Source: Calliopum simillimum (lineage: Eukaryota; Arthropoda; Insecta; Diptera; Lauxaniidae). From it: DNA of 64,000 bases. A program made the position numbers and the translations under genes. The first letter of the stretch is position 1. Each line of letters opens with the position of its first letter. Positions 20,530 through 32,205 of this stretch are shown piece after piece. Under the pieces are notes generated by a model, which was not told the origin of the DNA, did no database searches, and worked only from the letters and a program-made list of their open reading frames with translations. The DNA lies in assembly GCA_951812925.1 (NCBI GenBank), contig OX638368.1, forward strand, positions 119,125,309 through 119,189,308. The letters are read 5' to 3'.

Positions 20530-21675
20530 TGTACCTATGTACTTATGTATGTATGTTTGGAACGGGCAAAACTTTTTCTCGAAAACGGCTGCAGCGATTT
20601 TAATGAAACTTTGGATAATGTTAGATATTAGCATACAATGAAAAATGAGCTAGATTTGAACTTTGTAAATGCTCAACAGGGGGCGTGGCATTGCATTAAA
20701 TTTTAAATTTGATATGGTCATAACTCGCAAACCATACAAGGTATTTGAATAAAATTTGGTGAGAGGGTACGGCTTAGTAATACCTTGTAACAGAAAAAAA
20801 GTGGGCGGGATCGAATAAGTGGCACGCCCACTATTTAACACTTGAAAATTTTGATTCAATATTACTCGAAAACGACTCCAACAATTTTGATGAAAATTTA
20901 GGAGATGTTACCTCTGCAAACAAGTATTAGTATGTGATATGCCGTTATATAAGGAAATCTCGTTGAAGGGCGTGGCACCGCCCACAAAAATATAATACGG
21001 TATAAAAAGAAAACTAATGAAGTAATCTATCTAAAATTAACTGTGGGGAGCCTACTTGCTATAAAACATCCCTGATCTGAAAAAGAGCAAAATATCGCCG
21101 TTGCGCGTGGAACCTCCCATACAAGCAAAATACGTTAAATGCTATTTCTCGCAAATGTTACAAGATATTTTAATGAAATTTGGTATGTAGGTACTGCTTA
21201 ATAATACCTTGTAAAAAACGAATAAGTACAACGCCCACTTTTTAACCCTTAAAAATTTTGATTCAATATTACTCGAAAACGACTCCAACAATTTTGATGA
21301 AAATTTGGGAGCTGTTACGTCTGCAAACAAGTGTTAATATGTGATATGCCGTTATATTATGAAAACTCGTTGAAGAGCGTGGCACCGCCCACAAAAATGT
21401 ATTGCGCTATAAAAAGAAAACTACTAAAGCAATCTTTTTGAATTTAACTGTAGGAAGTCTACTTGCTATTAAGCACCTACGACCTGAAAGTAGGCAAAAT
21501 ATCGAAAGTGCGCGTGGAACCTCCCATACAAGTAAAACACATTCAATGCTATTTCTCGCAAACGGTACAACAAGTTTTGATGAAATTTGGTATGCGAATC
21601 TGGATCAAGAGTATCTAAAGCATAACAAAAAAGAAGGCTATGCCCCGCCCATTTTTTTATCAAAATAAAAATTTT
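20530..21675 (+). repeat. Tandem family E, about 407-bp unit
   Basis: Two full units and a partial leading unit. The landmark ATTCAATATTACTCGAAAAC recurs at about 20855 and 21262, and a related CTCGAAAACGGCTGCAGCG is at about 20578. Each unit contains GTGGCACCGCCCACAAAAAT and GCGTGGAACCTCCCATACAA. Many short frames appear because the units are related, but none looks like a protein. This is probably the internal tandem part of a larger non-autonomous element whose ends I cannot see. Confidence 0.8.
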
Positions 21676-23640
21676 GGTTAATAACTCAGGCACAAAAAAA
21701 AAATGGAATGAACTGTTTAATTCTTATATGCAGTCTTATGTACTTGTTGACGCTGAATCCGTCTTCATCAGTAGAACTGTCATTATACCCGCAGGATTTT
21801 GAAATATCCTTGCTTGAAGTTGAAGAAAACGCTGTGTTCAGTCTTACAGCGTAGCTACAAGAAAAGGTAAAATTCTTTTATATTAATAGCATCGAATAGT
21901 TACACTCTTCCTTATCCAAATTTTTCTAATAAGGTTCTTATTTTCCGAGTTATGATCCTTTGAAGATAAGATATTTCAGCCACCATACAAAATACGAAAT
22001 ATTTTGGGTGCGTGACATATCCCATTTATTTATTTAAGGGCATTCTATTTCACCATAAAAAATTTTAGTTTTTGATATTTTTCTATACCATTCCACACTT
22101 TCCAAATATTTTCTTATTATTATTCTCATCGGCTTGCTTATTATTTTGAAAGCATGACCGTTAGAAGTGAAAAGATACAAGTTTCATAACAAAAAATAGC
22201 TATGAATAAAAACATCGACTAAAATAATAAGAGTAGATTGTTGACCGAGCAGGGATCGGTCTCCAGGTACTGTCTGCTTAAATGTCAAAATTTTTTTAGG
22301 TACAGCAAAATAAATTCTTTGAAATTAATCATCGGCGTTCGGATAATGTACACGAAAGCGAGAAAAATTGTAAAGCAAACATTTGCCTACTTTTCTTCCC
22401 TTTTTGTCAAATATTAGTTTTCCAAAATGTCGTAAGCGCGATTAATCAATATTGACAGTTTCACTTAAAATTTAAAAAAAAAAGTCCACAATATCGCTAC
22501 CTTTCTTCCGAGCACTATACATAAAAAAAAATTCAAAAAATATCACACAAAAGAGAAAATGAAAAACGAGATACACCAACCCTCGAGCACAAAACTAAAA
22601 TTCATCACACAAAAAAATAAAAATAATGCAGAAAAAGGTATAAAGATTCTGGAAAAAATCAAGAGAAAAATGAAGGAAGATCTGCTTCAAACAAAGAAAA
22701 TTTAATCGAAAACAGAAAAAGAAAAAAAAAATTCGTACAAGTTATGTAGTTAAAGTACACGGAACTGCAGCAAAGATATTACCATCAATGCTGCCATTGT
22801 TGTTGCGTGGTGAAAAACCTCAAAAATTGCAAAAAGATTACAAGCGGAAAAGACGAAACTACCGCCGCCGCTGTCAATAGCAGCCATGGCGTCGGAAATA
22901 AAGAAGTAAAGAACATTATGCAAGTCATGGCTACGACTAATGACGTAGCTTCCGTTTCTTTTCTTTTCTTTCATTTTCTTTAATGATGTTGTGTTGCGTT
23001 GTGTTGTGTTTAGCTCAACGTCTACGTGTTATTAAAGTACAGTTTAAGGATAAGATCTCCCTCGCAAGAATGCTTTTTATTAAATTTTATTTTATTCCAC
23101 GCTGCATTTTTTATTTCAAGAAAGTTACAATGAGAAAAATGTCTTTGCCCATCTCATTTTCTTTATTTTTTTTTTGTCGAGTTTTACGAGATTCGTTATT
23201 TATACTTATATCCGGAATAGCAGACTAAACCATTTGTCATTGAAATTGAAAATACTAAAAATTTTCATATCACTTTTTTATGCCGTTCGAGGAAACTCGA
23301 AAAAATGTTGTGACGAAAAATCATGCTTCACTAGAACAAAAATGTATCCTGGGAGTTGTTAAGTGTATGATCCTTCAATGCGATATCTATTTTAAGTGGT
23401 ACGCACGATTTTTTTGTGCTCGCATTTTCATGTTGGTTTTATCTCAAAAACTATAGACTATAGAACAATCCTTAGGTCAGATTCGCGTTCAGCATTGCAA
23501 AATACATCGAATGTGATTATTATGATTTTTGTTTATTATAGTTAAATTTATTTTTTTTTTTTATATGGGAAAATAGCTTAAATAGTCGAGGAGTCACGAG
23601 TAAAAACTTTTTTATACGGGTTAAATAAAGCACGTGAGTT
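21676..23640. other. Non-coding, A-rich
   Basis: Several A-rich blocks (about 22470-22740) and short unsupported frames. Nothing is recognised. Confidence 0.45.
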
Positions 23641-23897
23641 ACTTAGCTACAAGTGCGCATAATTTTTGCACTAGATATTTTGAAAAATAGAGATATTTGA
23701 GGTTAAAATTTATACGAAAAATTATTACTTTTGTTAATTTTGATGTTAGTTATAGACTGCTCAAGTCCTTTTTTATTTTCTTTTGCATAATGCATTTTTG
23801 AGAAACACTTTTTATCTTCAAAACAAGCTGTAAAAATGTGCCATACGATACCTTCTTCAAAAGTTATGGCAGTTTTATATCGTATGACATTTTTTAA

Positions 23898-25038
23898 CCC
23901 ATTCCCCGGCAGTGATGCCATACGGCACAGTTAAAACGCATTACCCAAATGTACACCACAATCATTTTGTAAGTTTTTCGCACAGGCTTGTTGTGTTTTA
24001 TGTTCGTAGAAATGTTTGATCTACATATCATTTGATGCATTCCACGCGTAAATATTTCATCAACTTTTCAAGCGTGAGTAGAGAAGAAGTGATCATTGAA
24101 AAATTATTCGAAAAAAATCGATTATGGCATAGGGACGTCGGCGAGTTGTCAAAAATTATTTATTTGGATTTCGATTTTGAAATTGAAGAGTAATGCAGTA
24201 GTTTCTATGGTGCATTTTTAATTTTCCATATGTAGTTCCTTACTAAGTGATAGACCTGAATAGATTTTAAGTGTGCCATATAGCATCACTGGCGGGAACC
24301 GCTTATGAAAAGTTTTAACGCGTAGAGCAAAGGTGTCATCATCACAGGATTTGCTCTTGAGGAGGGTAGGTATAGATAAGGCAGATTAATATCCATTTAT
24401 TTCAATATTTTCAATTCATAAATAACTTATATAGGGAAAATATCTTTGTGGGGGGGTTTTACTAACAGGAATCCCAGTTTTAGTTGCTTCTACTTCACAT
24501 GGAAGAGATCTAAAATCGATGGGTACTCGCTTTTGTAGAACAGAATGGAAACGTATAATGGTCGAAAGTCTAAAGGCAGTCGAACCATATAATAAATGTA
24601 TGGAAGGAACTAATCGAATGGATCAAAATTTACGTTTTGATGGAATCGCTCATTACGTTGGTGAATGTGATCGACATAGATGTAAATATAGACCATGCAA
24701 AAACCAAATCCGAAATAGGTGCATAAGATGCGATGTAGATTTATGCGCAAGATTTTTCCTCCAATTTCACACTACCGCGGATTAGTATGTAAACTTACCA
24801 TTTTTATTCAAAAAATATGTATGCATACGCTTAAAAAATATAGTTTTAAATAAAACTAACAGTAAATTTTTTGGTAAGAGGTTCCCGCCAGTGATGCCAT
24901 ATGGCATCAGGGCACCATGCAAAAATGGGGCGTGGTCGCTGAAAAAGCTAACCGGATTTGAGCTCAGGAACCTCATTTTACCCCACAAACAAAAATTCAA
25001 TAATAAATTCAAAAAAATAAGTGCTGGCGGGGAATGGG
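23898..25038 (+). mobile_element. piggyBac-like element 1 (internally deleted)
   Basis: Flanked by TTAA at 23894-23897 and 25039-25042, the piggyBac target duplication. Terminal inverted repeats of 15 bp (CCCATTCCCCGGCAG, and CCCATTCCCCGCCAG on the other strand) match at 14 positions. A subterminal motif around CAGTGATGCCATA recurs at about 23910 and 24888 and inverted at about 24280, possibly a transposase site. It carries only the C-terminal part of a transposase, so it is non-autonomous. Confidence 0.92.
24471..24785 (+). pseudogene. piggyBac-like transposase, C-terminal remnant
   Basis: About 100 open codons ending at the stop before 24786. Upstream, STSHGRDL resembles the strand after the catalytic core. 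NKCMEGTNRMDQ (24573-24615 region) is the family's conserved [YF]N.xMGGVDxxDQ box. The end is Cys/His-rich (CDRHRCKYRPC, then CKNQIRNRCIRCDVDLC and FH), the known PHD/RING-like tail that binds the terminal repeats. The catalytic core is deleted, and a segment between DQ and the Cys-rich tail is also short. No function is expected beyond possible end binding. Confidence 0.85.
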
Positions 25039-25091
25039 TTAAGAGCTAATTTTGAAGAAACAGAATAGATTCATTTATATATATAGTATAG

Positions 25092-25467
25092 AAACCCACT
25101 ATTTTAATTGTTTCTTGGCCTCTAGTGTCTTATGGTGGATTCGTGTTTTGTCCATGGCAACAAAACGCATTCATCTTATGGTAAGCTTTTTCATGTCCAA
25201 GCATTCATGTAAAATATGATGTACCTACTTATCATTCCATGGATCTTATTGACGATTTCTGACGTGACGACTTCTTTAAGGCGAACTAATCTTTCGGCGC
25301 CACTTGTGCTCGTACGACTATAATGGAACTAAGTACTTTACTTCTTAACCATTGAAATTTACGATGCAGAGTCTGCATAGTATTTTGCAAGCCTTCTTGG
25401 TTTCAGTGAAGGTTTTTTAACACAAAAAATAATGCTTAAACAGCACGCAAAATTCACTTTTTCCCAT
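25092..25467 (-). pseudogene. mariner transposase relic (irritans-like)
   Basis: Minus strand from a candidate ATG at 25465-25467. Through several frame changes one can follow KSEF.VLFKHYFL, an ERSGRP-like segment (around 25300), a HILHE..L.MKKL-like helix (around 25190-25215) and FVAMDKTRIHH (around 25130-25165), the block containing the first catalytic Asp. This order is that of the N-terminal two fifths of irritans-type mariner transposases. It breaks off at about 25092 with no catalytic remainder. Subfamily assignment is from memory of motif style only. Confidence 0.75.
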
Positions 25468-27397
25468 TTTTGTTAAAATTGACGAAGTTGTCTGCTTTCA
25501 ATAGTTGTCAAGCGCAAACTGAAAGACCCAGCTTGCTGAAAATTTCACAGTAGGTAGTTTGTTAAAAGTAACTGTGTGAGAAATTCAAAAAGTCTTAAAC
25601 TTAGCACACAGCCCTCGTACTCTTTTCAGAAACTAACGAGGTTTTTGCTTAACTTTGGTAGTTCTGAATTGAATTAATTTCGATATTTTTTGAAGCTTTT
25701 ACAGGCTGTTTTCCATTAAGCTCAACATTTTTCAACTTATTAAACATTTTTCATATCTGAACTACGTGATCCATCAATGCTTCTTAAGTTCTATAGACTT
25801 TTTCAATTCAGTTAGACTTTTTAATAATTTTCGATAACTGAAGGTAATTTTTGTCGACTTTTTGACTCAGTTTCTGCCATGATGTATTATATATTTTCAC
25901 TATTTCCAAATTTTTCGTTGCTCTCAGATTTTCAAACTACACATTAATCTCATATTTTTCGATACAAGTCGGAAATACTGTTGCCTTATCTTTTTTGTTC
26001 TTTTGATTTTTTGTACTAAAAATTTAATTTTTCTATTCTTTTTTCAATTATACGCTTCTCTTTATGTAACTACTTATTATTTTTGAGTAGCATTCTTTAG
26101 AAATATATCTACTATGTTCCTGACGAATTAATTTTCGTTTGCTTTTCGCTGAATACAGTACATTCTATGAGTAAAATCTTAGCTGCAAATATGTATAATG
26201 GAAAATTTCTCGATGGTTTGCATTCTCTTTTCTTGAATTTCTCTCAACCTTTATCATTTTCTTCCACTCAATAGCGCCAAAAAGTTTTTCTACATTTTGC
26301 CCAGACATTTTTATATTCAATATTATTGTGCCAAAAAATTATTGCATTTTACCTTCACTGCACTTAAGTGCATTTCATTCTTATTCTGCTTTCCCATCTT
26401 TTTTCAATTTGTTGTTACCTCTAAAGATGCATAATTTAATGCAGCCGTTCTTGCTGGAAAATTTCCAAAAACTTTTTCATATTTTTGTTGAAAAAAATTT
26501 CATAAATTCATATTTTGTGGCTTCTAAAAAAATGCTGCAGTTTTTGTTATTCCCCAACATAGCAAATCTTTTTTTATAACAACATGGCAGTACATTTTGC
26601 AAACTGTGCATTTTTTACCTGGTGGTTTGGTTTGGTTTGGTGGGTTTCACTTCATCATTCGTGCCACATCTGACAGCTGCATAATAAATATTTATTAGGT
26701 TTTCGAAAAATTTCTAAATGACATTTCATTTGAATCTGCACACAGCATTTGAGTAACTTCTCGTAGTTATGATGTGCAAGTTTTTTTCTTGCTGTTAGTG
26801 CAGTAGAGACGTGCCTGTGGCCAAGTACTATACGTAACATTTCTGAAATGTAAATGTTTCATATGCACAAAATGATGATTTGTTCAAATGCATTTTTTTT
26901 TCTTTTCCCATAACAATCAACAAAATTTCTGAACTTCTATGCTTTTCATGTTAAAAGTTTAATTTTTATTTTGCTTCATAAATGCATTTCCATTTCCATG
27001 TAATTCTGTTGCAGTCAGCTATATCAGATATTTCGACATAAATTTTGTATAACAGCTCAATTTGTTATTAATAAACACTCGTTATTATGATAAATTCTCT
27101 GCAAATATAGTAAGTCTGGCAATTGACAATCATAATATGCAAAAATGCCAATTGAAAATAGAAGAGTTCATTCAACTCAAAATCATTGATTTTCAAGTTT
27201 TTTTTGAAAGAATATATAATGTCAACAAAAACTTTGCACATAGATTTGATTTTCAACGAATCCCACTTTGGTAGTATATTATTAAAGATTTGGAAAACTG
27301 TCTTGTTCTTGTTGAAAATCACTGGCCTATAGTAAAGCTATGCTAAGTTTAACCAATTTTTTTCAGGTATCAAAATAACTTTATTGATTCAAAAATT
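25468..27397. other. Non-coding, T-rich
   Basis: No element is recognised. Short frames (26328-26579, 27062-27274) are T-rich and unsupported. Confidence 0.45.
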
Positions 27398-27790
27398 TTT
27401 CAATTTTTATTGACCATACAGTTACAGTACAGTTTGGAATTAATAGTTTGGCCACGCGGATGCAGCTCGTAATGTATAAGATCCTTGCAATCCCACCGTT
27501 AGTTAGTTCCGGCTTTGTGACGATTTGGGCAGCCTCACCTCGTTTTAACCATTATTATCGTATCCATTTCTCCTAACCAGTAACCATTCTGTACAAAAAG
27601 GTTTCGAAGTCATTCCGTTTTAGTAAAATTTTTTTATTCAGCGATGACGCGACTGCATATTTATCCACTTTATCGGTGTATGGTCGACTGGATTAAGGTG
27701 CATCAAAATTTCCAGAGCAGAGTCGATCATACCATTTTCCAACTGACCTTTCCGATAAAGTACCTCCTCCATAATGTGTAAAAATTATTC
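27398..27790 (-). pseudogene. mariner transposase relic, internally deleted
   Basis: Minus strand. The right part (about 27640-27790) reads GGGTLSERSVGKWYDRLCSGNF, split here only by frame wear, the classic mariner helix-turn-helix. After a deletion, the left part (about 27415-27570) shows GEAAQIVTKPEL and LIHYELHPRGQTINSKLYC, which lies between the first and second catalytic Asp of mariner transposases. Stops and shifts occur throughout. This is a separate lineage from the relic at 25092-25467, judged by its motifs. Confidence 0.75.
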
Positions 27791-28159
27791 TATGAGCCTT
27801 CGCGGCGGTATAAGTAGTATTTTTCGAAGAAATAAAGTAAAATATAATGAATTTTTTCCAATTTTGCACTAATGGTAGGCAGTGACGTAAAAACGGTTGA
27901 ATAATAAAAAAATGTCAGAAGACAAAAATTATGTACGATTTCCAGGTATGTCAACTACTTTTAGAAATGAAGAGTCTCTAGATTATACCAGTACTTACAG
28001 AGTTATTATACTTAGTTTAAAATTTGCTAATTCACTTTTTTGAACTTTTGTTTTAGACAACCATATATATCGCTTTCCAATAGCATAGTTTTTTAAAAGT
28101 AGATCCGCTACTTGTTCTTTAACTATTTTTTCACGGTTTGCTATTACTGCTATTGATGT

Positions 28160-28560
28160 TCATAGGTGGATGAATTATATAATGATTTCTGGAGGGCTTT
28201 TGATAGCGTAAATCATACAGTTTTTGTTGACAAAACTTGAAAAATTGGATATTGATTTAAATTTTTAATGAAAGTTCACTCATATCGTTCTGATAAAACA
28301 TTAGCTATGAAGATTGGTAAAATTTGTTCCAGACCTATTAAGGTTACATCCGACGATTAAATACCCCAGCACGAAATCTGAGGAAGTCCAATTTATTCTA
28401 TACTCCTTGTGATATAACTAATTATGGTTCCAATTAGCCTCTTTCTCGATATTTTTCAAACGGCAAAGCATTCGCAATACAATTAGATTTTAGCATAGAC
28501 AAAAATTTACTCTCTCAAGCATTATTTAAGAAACTACATAAATCTAGTTTTTGAATATTG
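28160..28560 (+). pseudogene. LINE reverse transcriptase fragment
   Basis: Plus strand, broken frames. AFDSVNH is the RT box containing the first catalytic Asp (about 28197-28217). It is followed by a DLNFLMKVHSYRSDKT-like stretch, MKIGKICSRPIKVTS and degraded remains of the PQG/LGPILF region. It ends near KLHKSSFEYCV (about 28520-28560), which normally lies well downstream, so an internal deletion is implied. The motif style is that of CR1/Jockey-type LINEs. The fragment abuts the TGAA microsatellite. Confidence 0.7.
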
Positions 28561-28587
28561 TGTTTGTAATATACCAGGATTTTGTAG

Positions 28588-29298
28588 TGAATGAATGAAT
28601 GAATGAATGAATGAATGAATGAATGAATGAATGAATGAATGAATGAATGAATGAATGAATGAATGAATGAATGAATGAATGAATGAATGACTGAATGAAT
28701 GAATGAATGAATGAATGAATGAATGAATGAATGAATTAATTAATGAATTAATGAATGAATTAATGAATTAATGAATGAATTAATGAATTAATGAATTAAT
28801 GAATTAATGAATTAATGAATTAATGAATTAATGAATTAATGAATTAATGAATTAATGAATTAATGAATGAATGAATGAATTAATGAATTAATGAATTAAT
28901 GAATTAATGAATTAATGAATTAATGAATTAATGAATGAATGAATGAATGAATGAATTAATGAATGAACTAATGAATGAATTAATGAATGAATGAATGAAT
29001 GAATGAATGAATGAATGAATGAATGAATGAGTGAATGAATGAATGAATGAATGAATGAATGAATGAATGAATGAATGAATGCATGAATGAATGAATGAAT
29101 GAATGCATGAATGAGTGAATGAATGAATGAATGAATGAATGAATTAATTAATGAATGAATGAATTAATTAATGAATGAATGAATGAATGAATGAATAAAT
29201 AAATGAATGAATGAATGAATGCATGAATGAATGAATGAATCAATGAATGAATGAATGAATGAATGAATGAATGAATAAATTAATGAATAAATGAATAA
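28588..29298 (+). repeat. Long TGAA / TGAATTAA microsatellite
   Basis: About 710 bp of tetranucleotide repeat (TGAA)n. Its centre (about 28733-28960) is converted into an 8-bp register, TGAATTAA. Occasional GTGA, GCATGA and CTGA variants occur, mostly in the right half. Tetranucleotide arrays of this length are hypermutable. Confidence 0.97.
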
Positions 29299-31352
29299 AA
29301 AAATATGAAATATGAAATTGTTAATATCTCTTGTGACATACTAGCTAAAAAACCTTTATTTCGTCTACAAATTACAGTAATCAAAAATCAGTTGGTTTTG
29401 TCTTTTTAACGAAAACAAAAAAATTTAATTTAATTAAAAAAAATTCTATACTGTAAGGTTATTCAAAAATTCGGAATTTGCTTTAACAGAAAGGTAAAAT
29501 TTATTTTATTTTATTTCACTATATTGCCTTGAAAATCTAATAAAATTTACTAGAAATAAAGAATCACGAACTATTTTTTTTTTCTTCGTGCAACTTATAC
29601 GTTGGACGTATTAATATTGAAAAACATAGATATGGCAGAGAACTTTTAAATTTAATGAGAACATGGAAAAACCTGTGAAATTTTAAAGAGCAAAAAATCC
29701 AAAAAAAAGACGAATTTGGTAAAAAAAAAAATTAATGGAGATGCATAATATGTTTTGATTAAATTTCTGATTAAAACAAAATATTATGGTATATTTTTTT
29801 GGGTATCTGAATAAAAAAGGTTAAACAAAAGCTCAAAATCTACTTTATTCGACTGACGACAATGTACAATATGCAAAGCAAACGCAATTGAATATGTTTA
29901 AAGCCGCAAATTTAATAAATAATATTTTGTTATAATACAATAAAATGCTGTATGTTTCATGTATAGAAAGAATTTAATTGGATTAATAGAAAATAGCTAA
30001 AACATTTTCTAAATACTTAAATACTTGCACCTAAATGGAATAAATTAAAGTTGTACATTAAATATATTAAATAGCTTCAATATATTTAAGTTAACATTTC
30101 AAATAGCATTTTTTCTTGAAAAAATAAAAAAATAATAATTATAAATACTAAATGATACCCAAATTCCAAGTAAACGCCAGAGTCAATAATTATATCAGTT
30201 TCACCAGATTAAAGCATATTTTTGGAAAAAAAATATCGCAACTCTTAACTCAATTATGCATTAAAATATGCACCAACAGTAAAGTAATTTTTATTTTAAT
30301 ATATATGTACGTTCAGGTGGCCGTTTTTTCCCAAAACCTACTGCAGGTGAATTTATCTTTTCCAGGAAATCGTTTTTCATTGATTGCAACCCTAAAGCAT
30401 ACACATTTCATTACGCATTGCCACGTAATACACGTAATGCTGTTACGTCATAAGCCTAAATACAAACGTATCAATTTAATTTCCATAATAAACATGAAAT
30501 GATCAAATTTATTGTTATCATTTACTGGCATATCCTGTGGTTTAAGGCATGATTGACACTTGGGTTGGCAACGCCAGTGAACTGGCAACATCGAAATTGA
30601 TATTACTTGTAAGAAAATATAAAAAAAAAATGTGTTTGGCAGTGCTATTTTATCACAAATACTTGGAAAAAAAGAGAAAATGTGGCAACACGTCATTGCC
30701 TAACGGCTTTACATTGCTTGCTATTTTGACGTGGGATGCGGCGAAAGTTTTTATATTTAGATGACCAAAAGTACATTTGGCTCATTCCATGCAATATTTA
30801 CTATGAATATTTCATTTTCAAGTATAATGATTTTGTGAACTCCATCTAAAGCGCCGACAAAAAAAAAACCACTCCTACTAGAGTCAGTAAGAGGCTAGCG
30901 TCAAACTACTAAGAGAGGAATGTAGAACAATTTTGTTAAGTATGGAAGATAAACAAATTCGGTGGTAAATATCATATGGAATGGTTCTTATATAAAAAAG
31001 CAGCATGGCGAATAAATAAATGGGTCGAGTTTTGATAGCAGAAACCGCGAAAGTGTCGCACAGTAGTTTTCTGGAACGTTGTGTTCACATTGTGCACATC
31101 GTCCTATACAAGTGAAAAAAAATGAGTCAGTTTTATCTAGATTTGAGTTATTTGGTATTTCTGGTCCAAAATATTATAGTCTTTTGTCTGGAAAGACCTA
31201 TTAAGCCATATCTCTGTTCAAAAGTGGTTATTTTCATCATAAAAGTAAAATCAAAACACCGATTTCCATAGAAAAGTTAATTTTTTGAACATCAAATATT
31301 TCAAAACTTGAAAAGCTGACTAAGTACTTTTCACTCTTGTGTAGGGACGATA
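29299..31352. other. Non-coding, no recognised element
   Basis: AT-rich. Open stretches at 30152-30502 and 30448-30764 overlap on opposite strands and match nothing I know. Confidence 0.45.
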
Positions 31353-32205
31353 TATTTTAACCTTTAACCTTTAACCTTTTACCTCTAACCTCTAGCGTTT
31401 AACCTTTAACCTCTAACATCTTGCCTATAACCTGTTGCTTCTAACCTCTAACCACGAGCATCAAACCAAGAACATCGTACCTCAAACTTTAAAACTTCGA
31501 ATCTCGAACTTCGTACCTATAATCTCGAAAATCAAACATCGAACCTCAGCCATTGACTCTCGAACAACAAATCTCGATTATCGAACATAGAACATAAAAC
31601 CCCGAACCTCTTACCACAAATATCGAACATCAAACCTTGTAACTCAAACTCTGCAGCTCAAACCTTGTACATAAACCTCGAAAATCGAACACTAAACATC
31701 GAACCCCAACCATCGAACATCAAGCCTCAAACATAGTACAAAGAACTTTGACCTTTGCACTTCTTACATATTACCTCGTGCTTCGATCAAGGATCTTTAA
31801 GCCTCGGACATCGATTATCAAGCATCAAAAATCTCACCTCGAACATTGAACTTAAAACATTTAACATCAAACATCGGAAACCGAACATCAAACATAAAAC
31901 TTAAGTAACAGAATATAAAGCATTGAATCTCGAACCTGGAACCTCAAACATAGGACCTAGAAAACCAAACATCGAATCTTAACTATCAAACCTTGAGCCT
32001 CAGACATCGAGCACCGAATCTCGAACTTCGAACAGAGAAAATCGAACTTCGAACATCTGAATTCTGAACCGCAAACATCGAACCTCAAACATCGAACATT
32101 GGTTATCGATCATTAAACCTCGAATATCGTACATTGAATCTCGAACTAAGAACAGCAAACATTGAACGTCGAACATCGATAGTCAAACCTCGAATATCGA
32201 AGGCA
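31353..32205 (+). repeat. Degenerate heptanucleotide array
   Basis: About 120 units of 7 bp with consensus AAC[A/C]T[C/T][G/A]. The left edge is nearly pure AACCTTT, and the rest mixes AACCTCG, AACATCG, AACATCA, AATCTCG and similar words. Although most units differ, the 7-bp spacing holds with very few indels across 850 bp. It has no coding frame because 7 is not a multiple of 3. Confidence 0.9.

Larger units (their letters stand above)
23735..25072. repeat. Repeat family D, split by piggyBac-1
   Basis: Sequence left of the piggyBac-like element (a CATACGATACCTTCTTCAAAAG stretch followed by TTATGG) and right of it (TTAAGAGCTAATTTTGAAGA) together resemble the uninterrupted repeat at 38980-39165. 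It is a small foldback: the two flanks are roughly inverted copies. It predates the insertion. Confidence 0.6.

Noticed and set aside
30152..30764. Overlapping frames on both strands
   Set aside because: No motifs, and they lie in opposing orientation over the same bases; not distinguishable from chance.
31353..31440. AACCTTT repeats as an interstitial telomere
   Set aside because: Flies lack simple telomeric repeats and insect telomere repeats are TTAGG-type; the match is only loose, so I describe an array of unknown origin instead.
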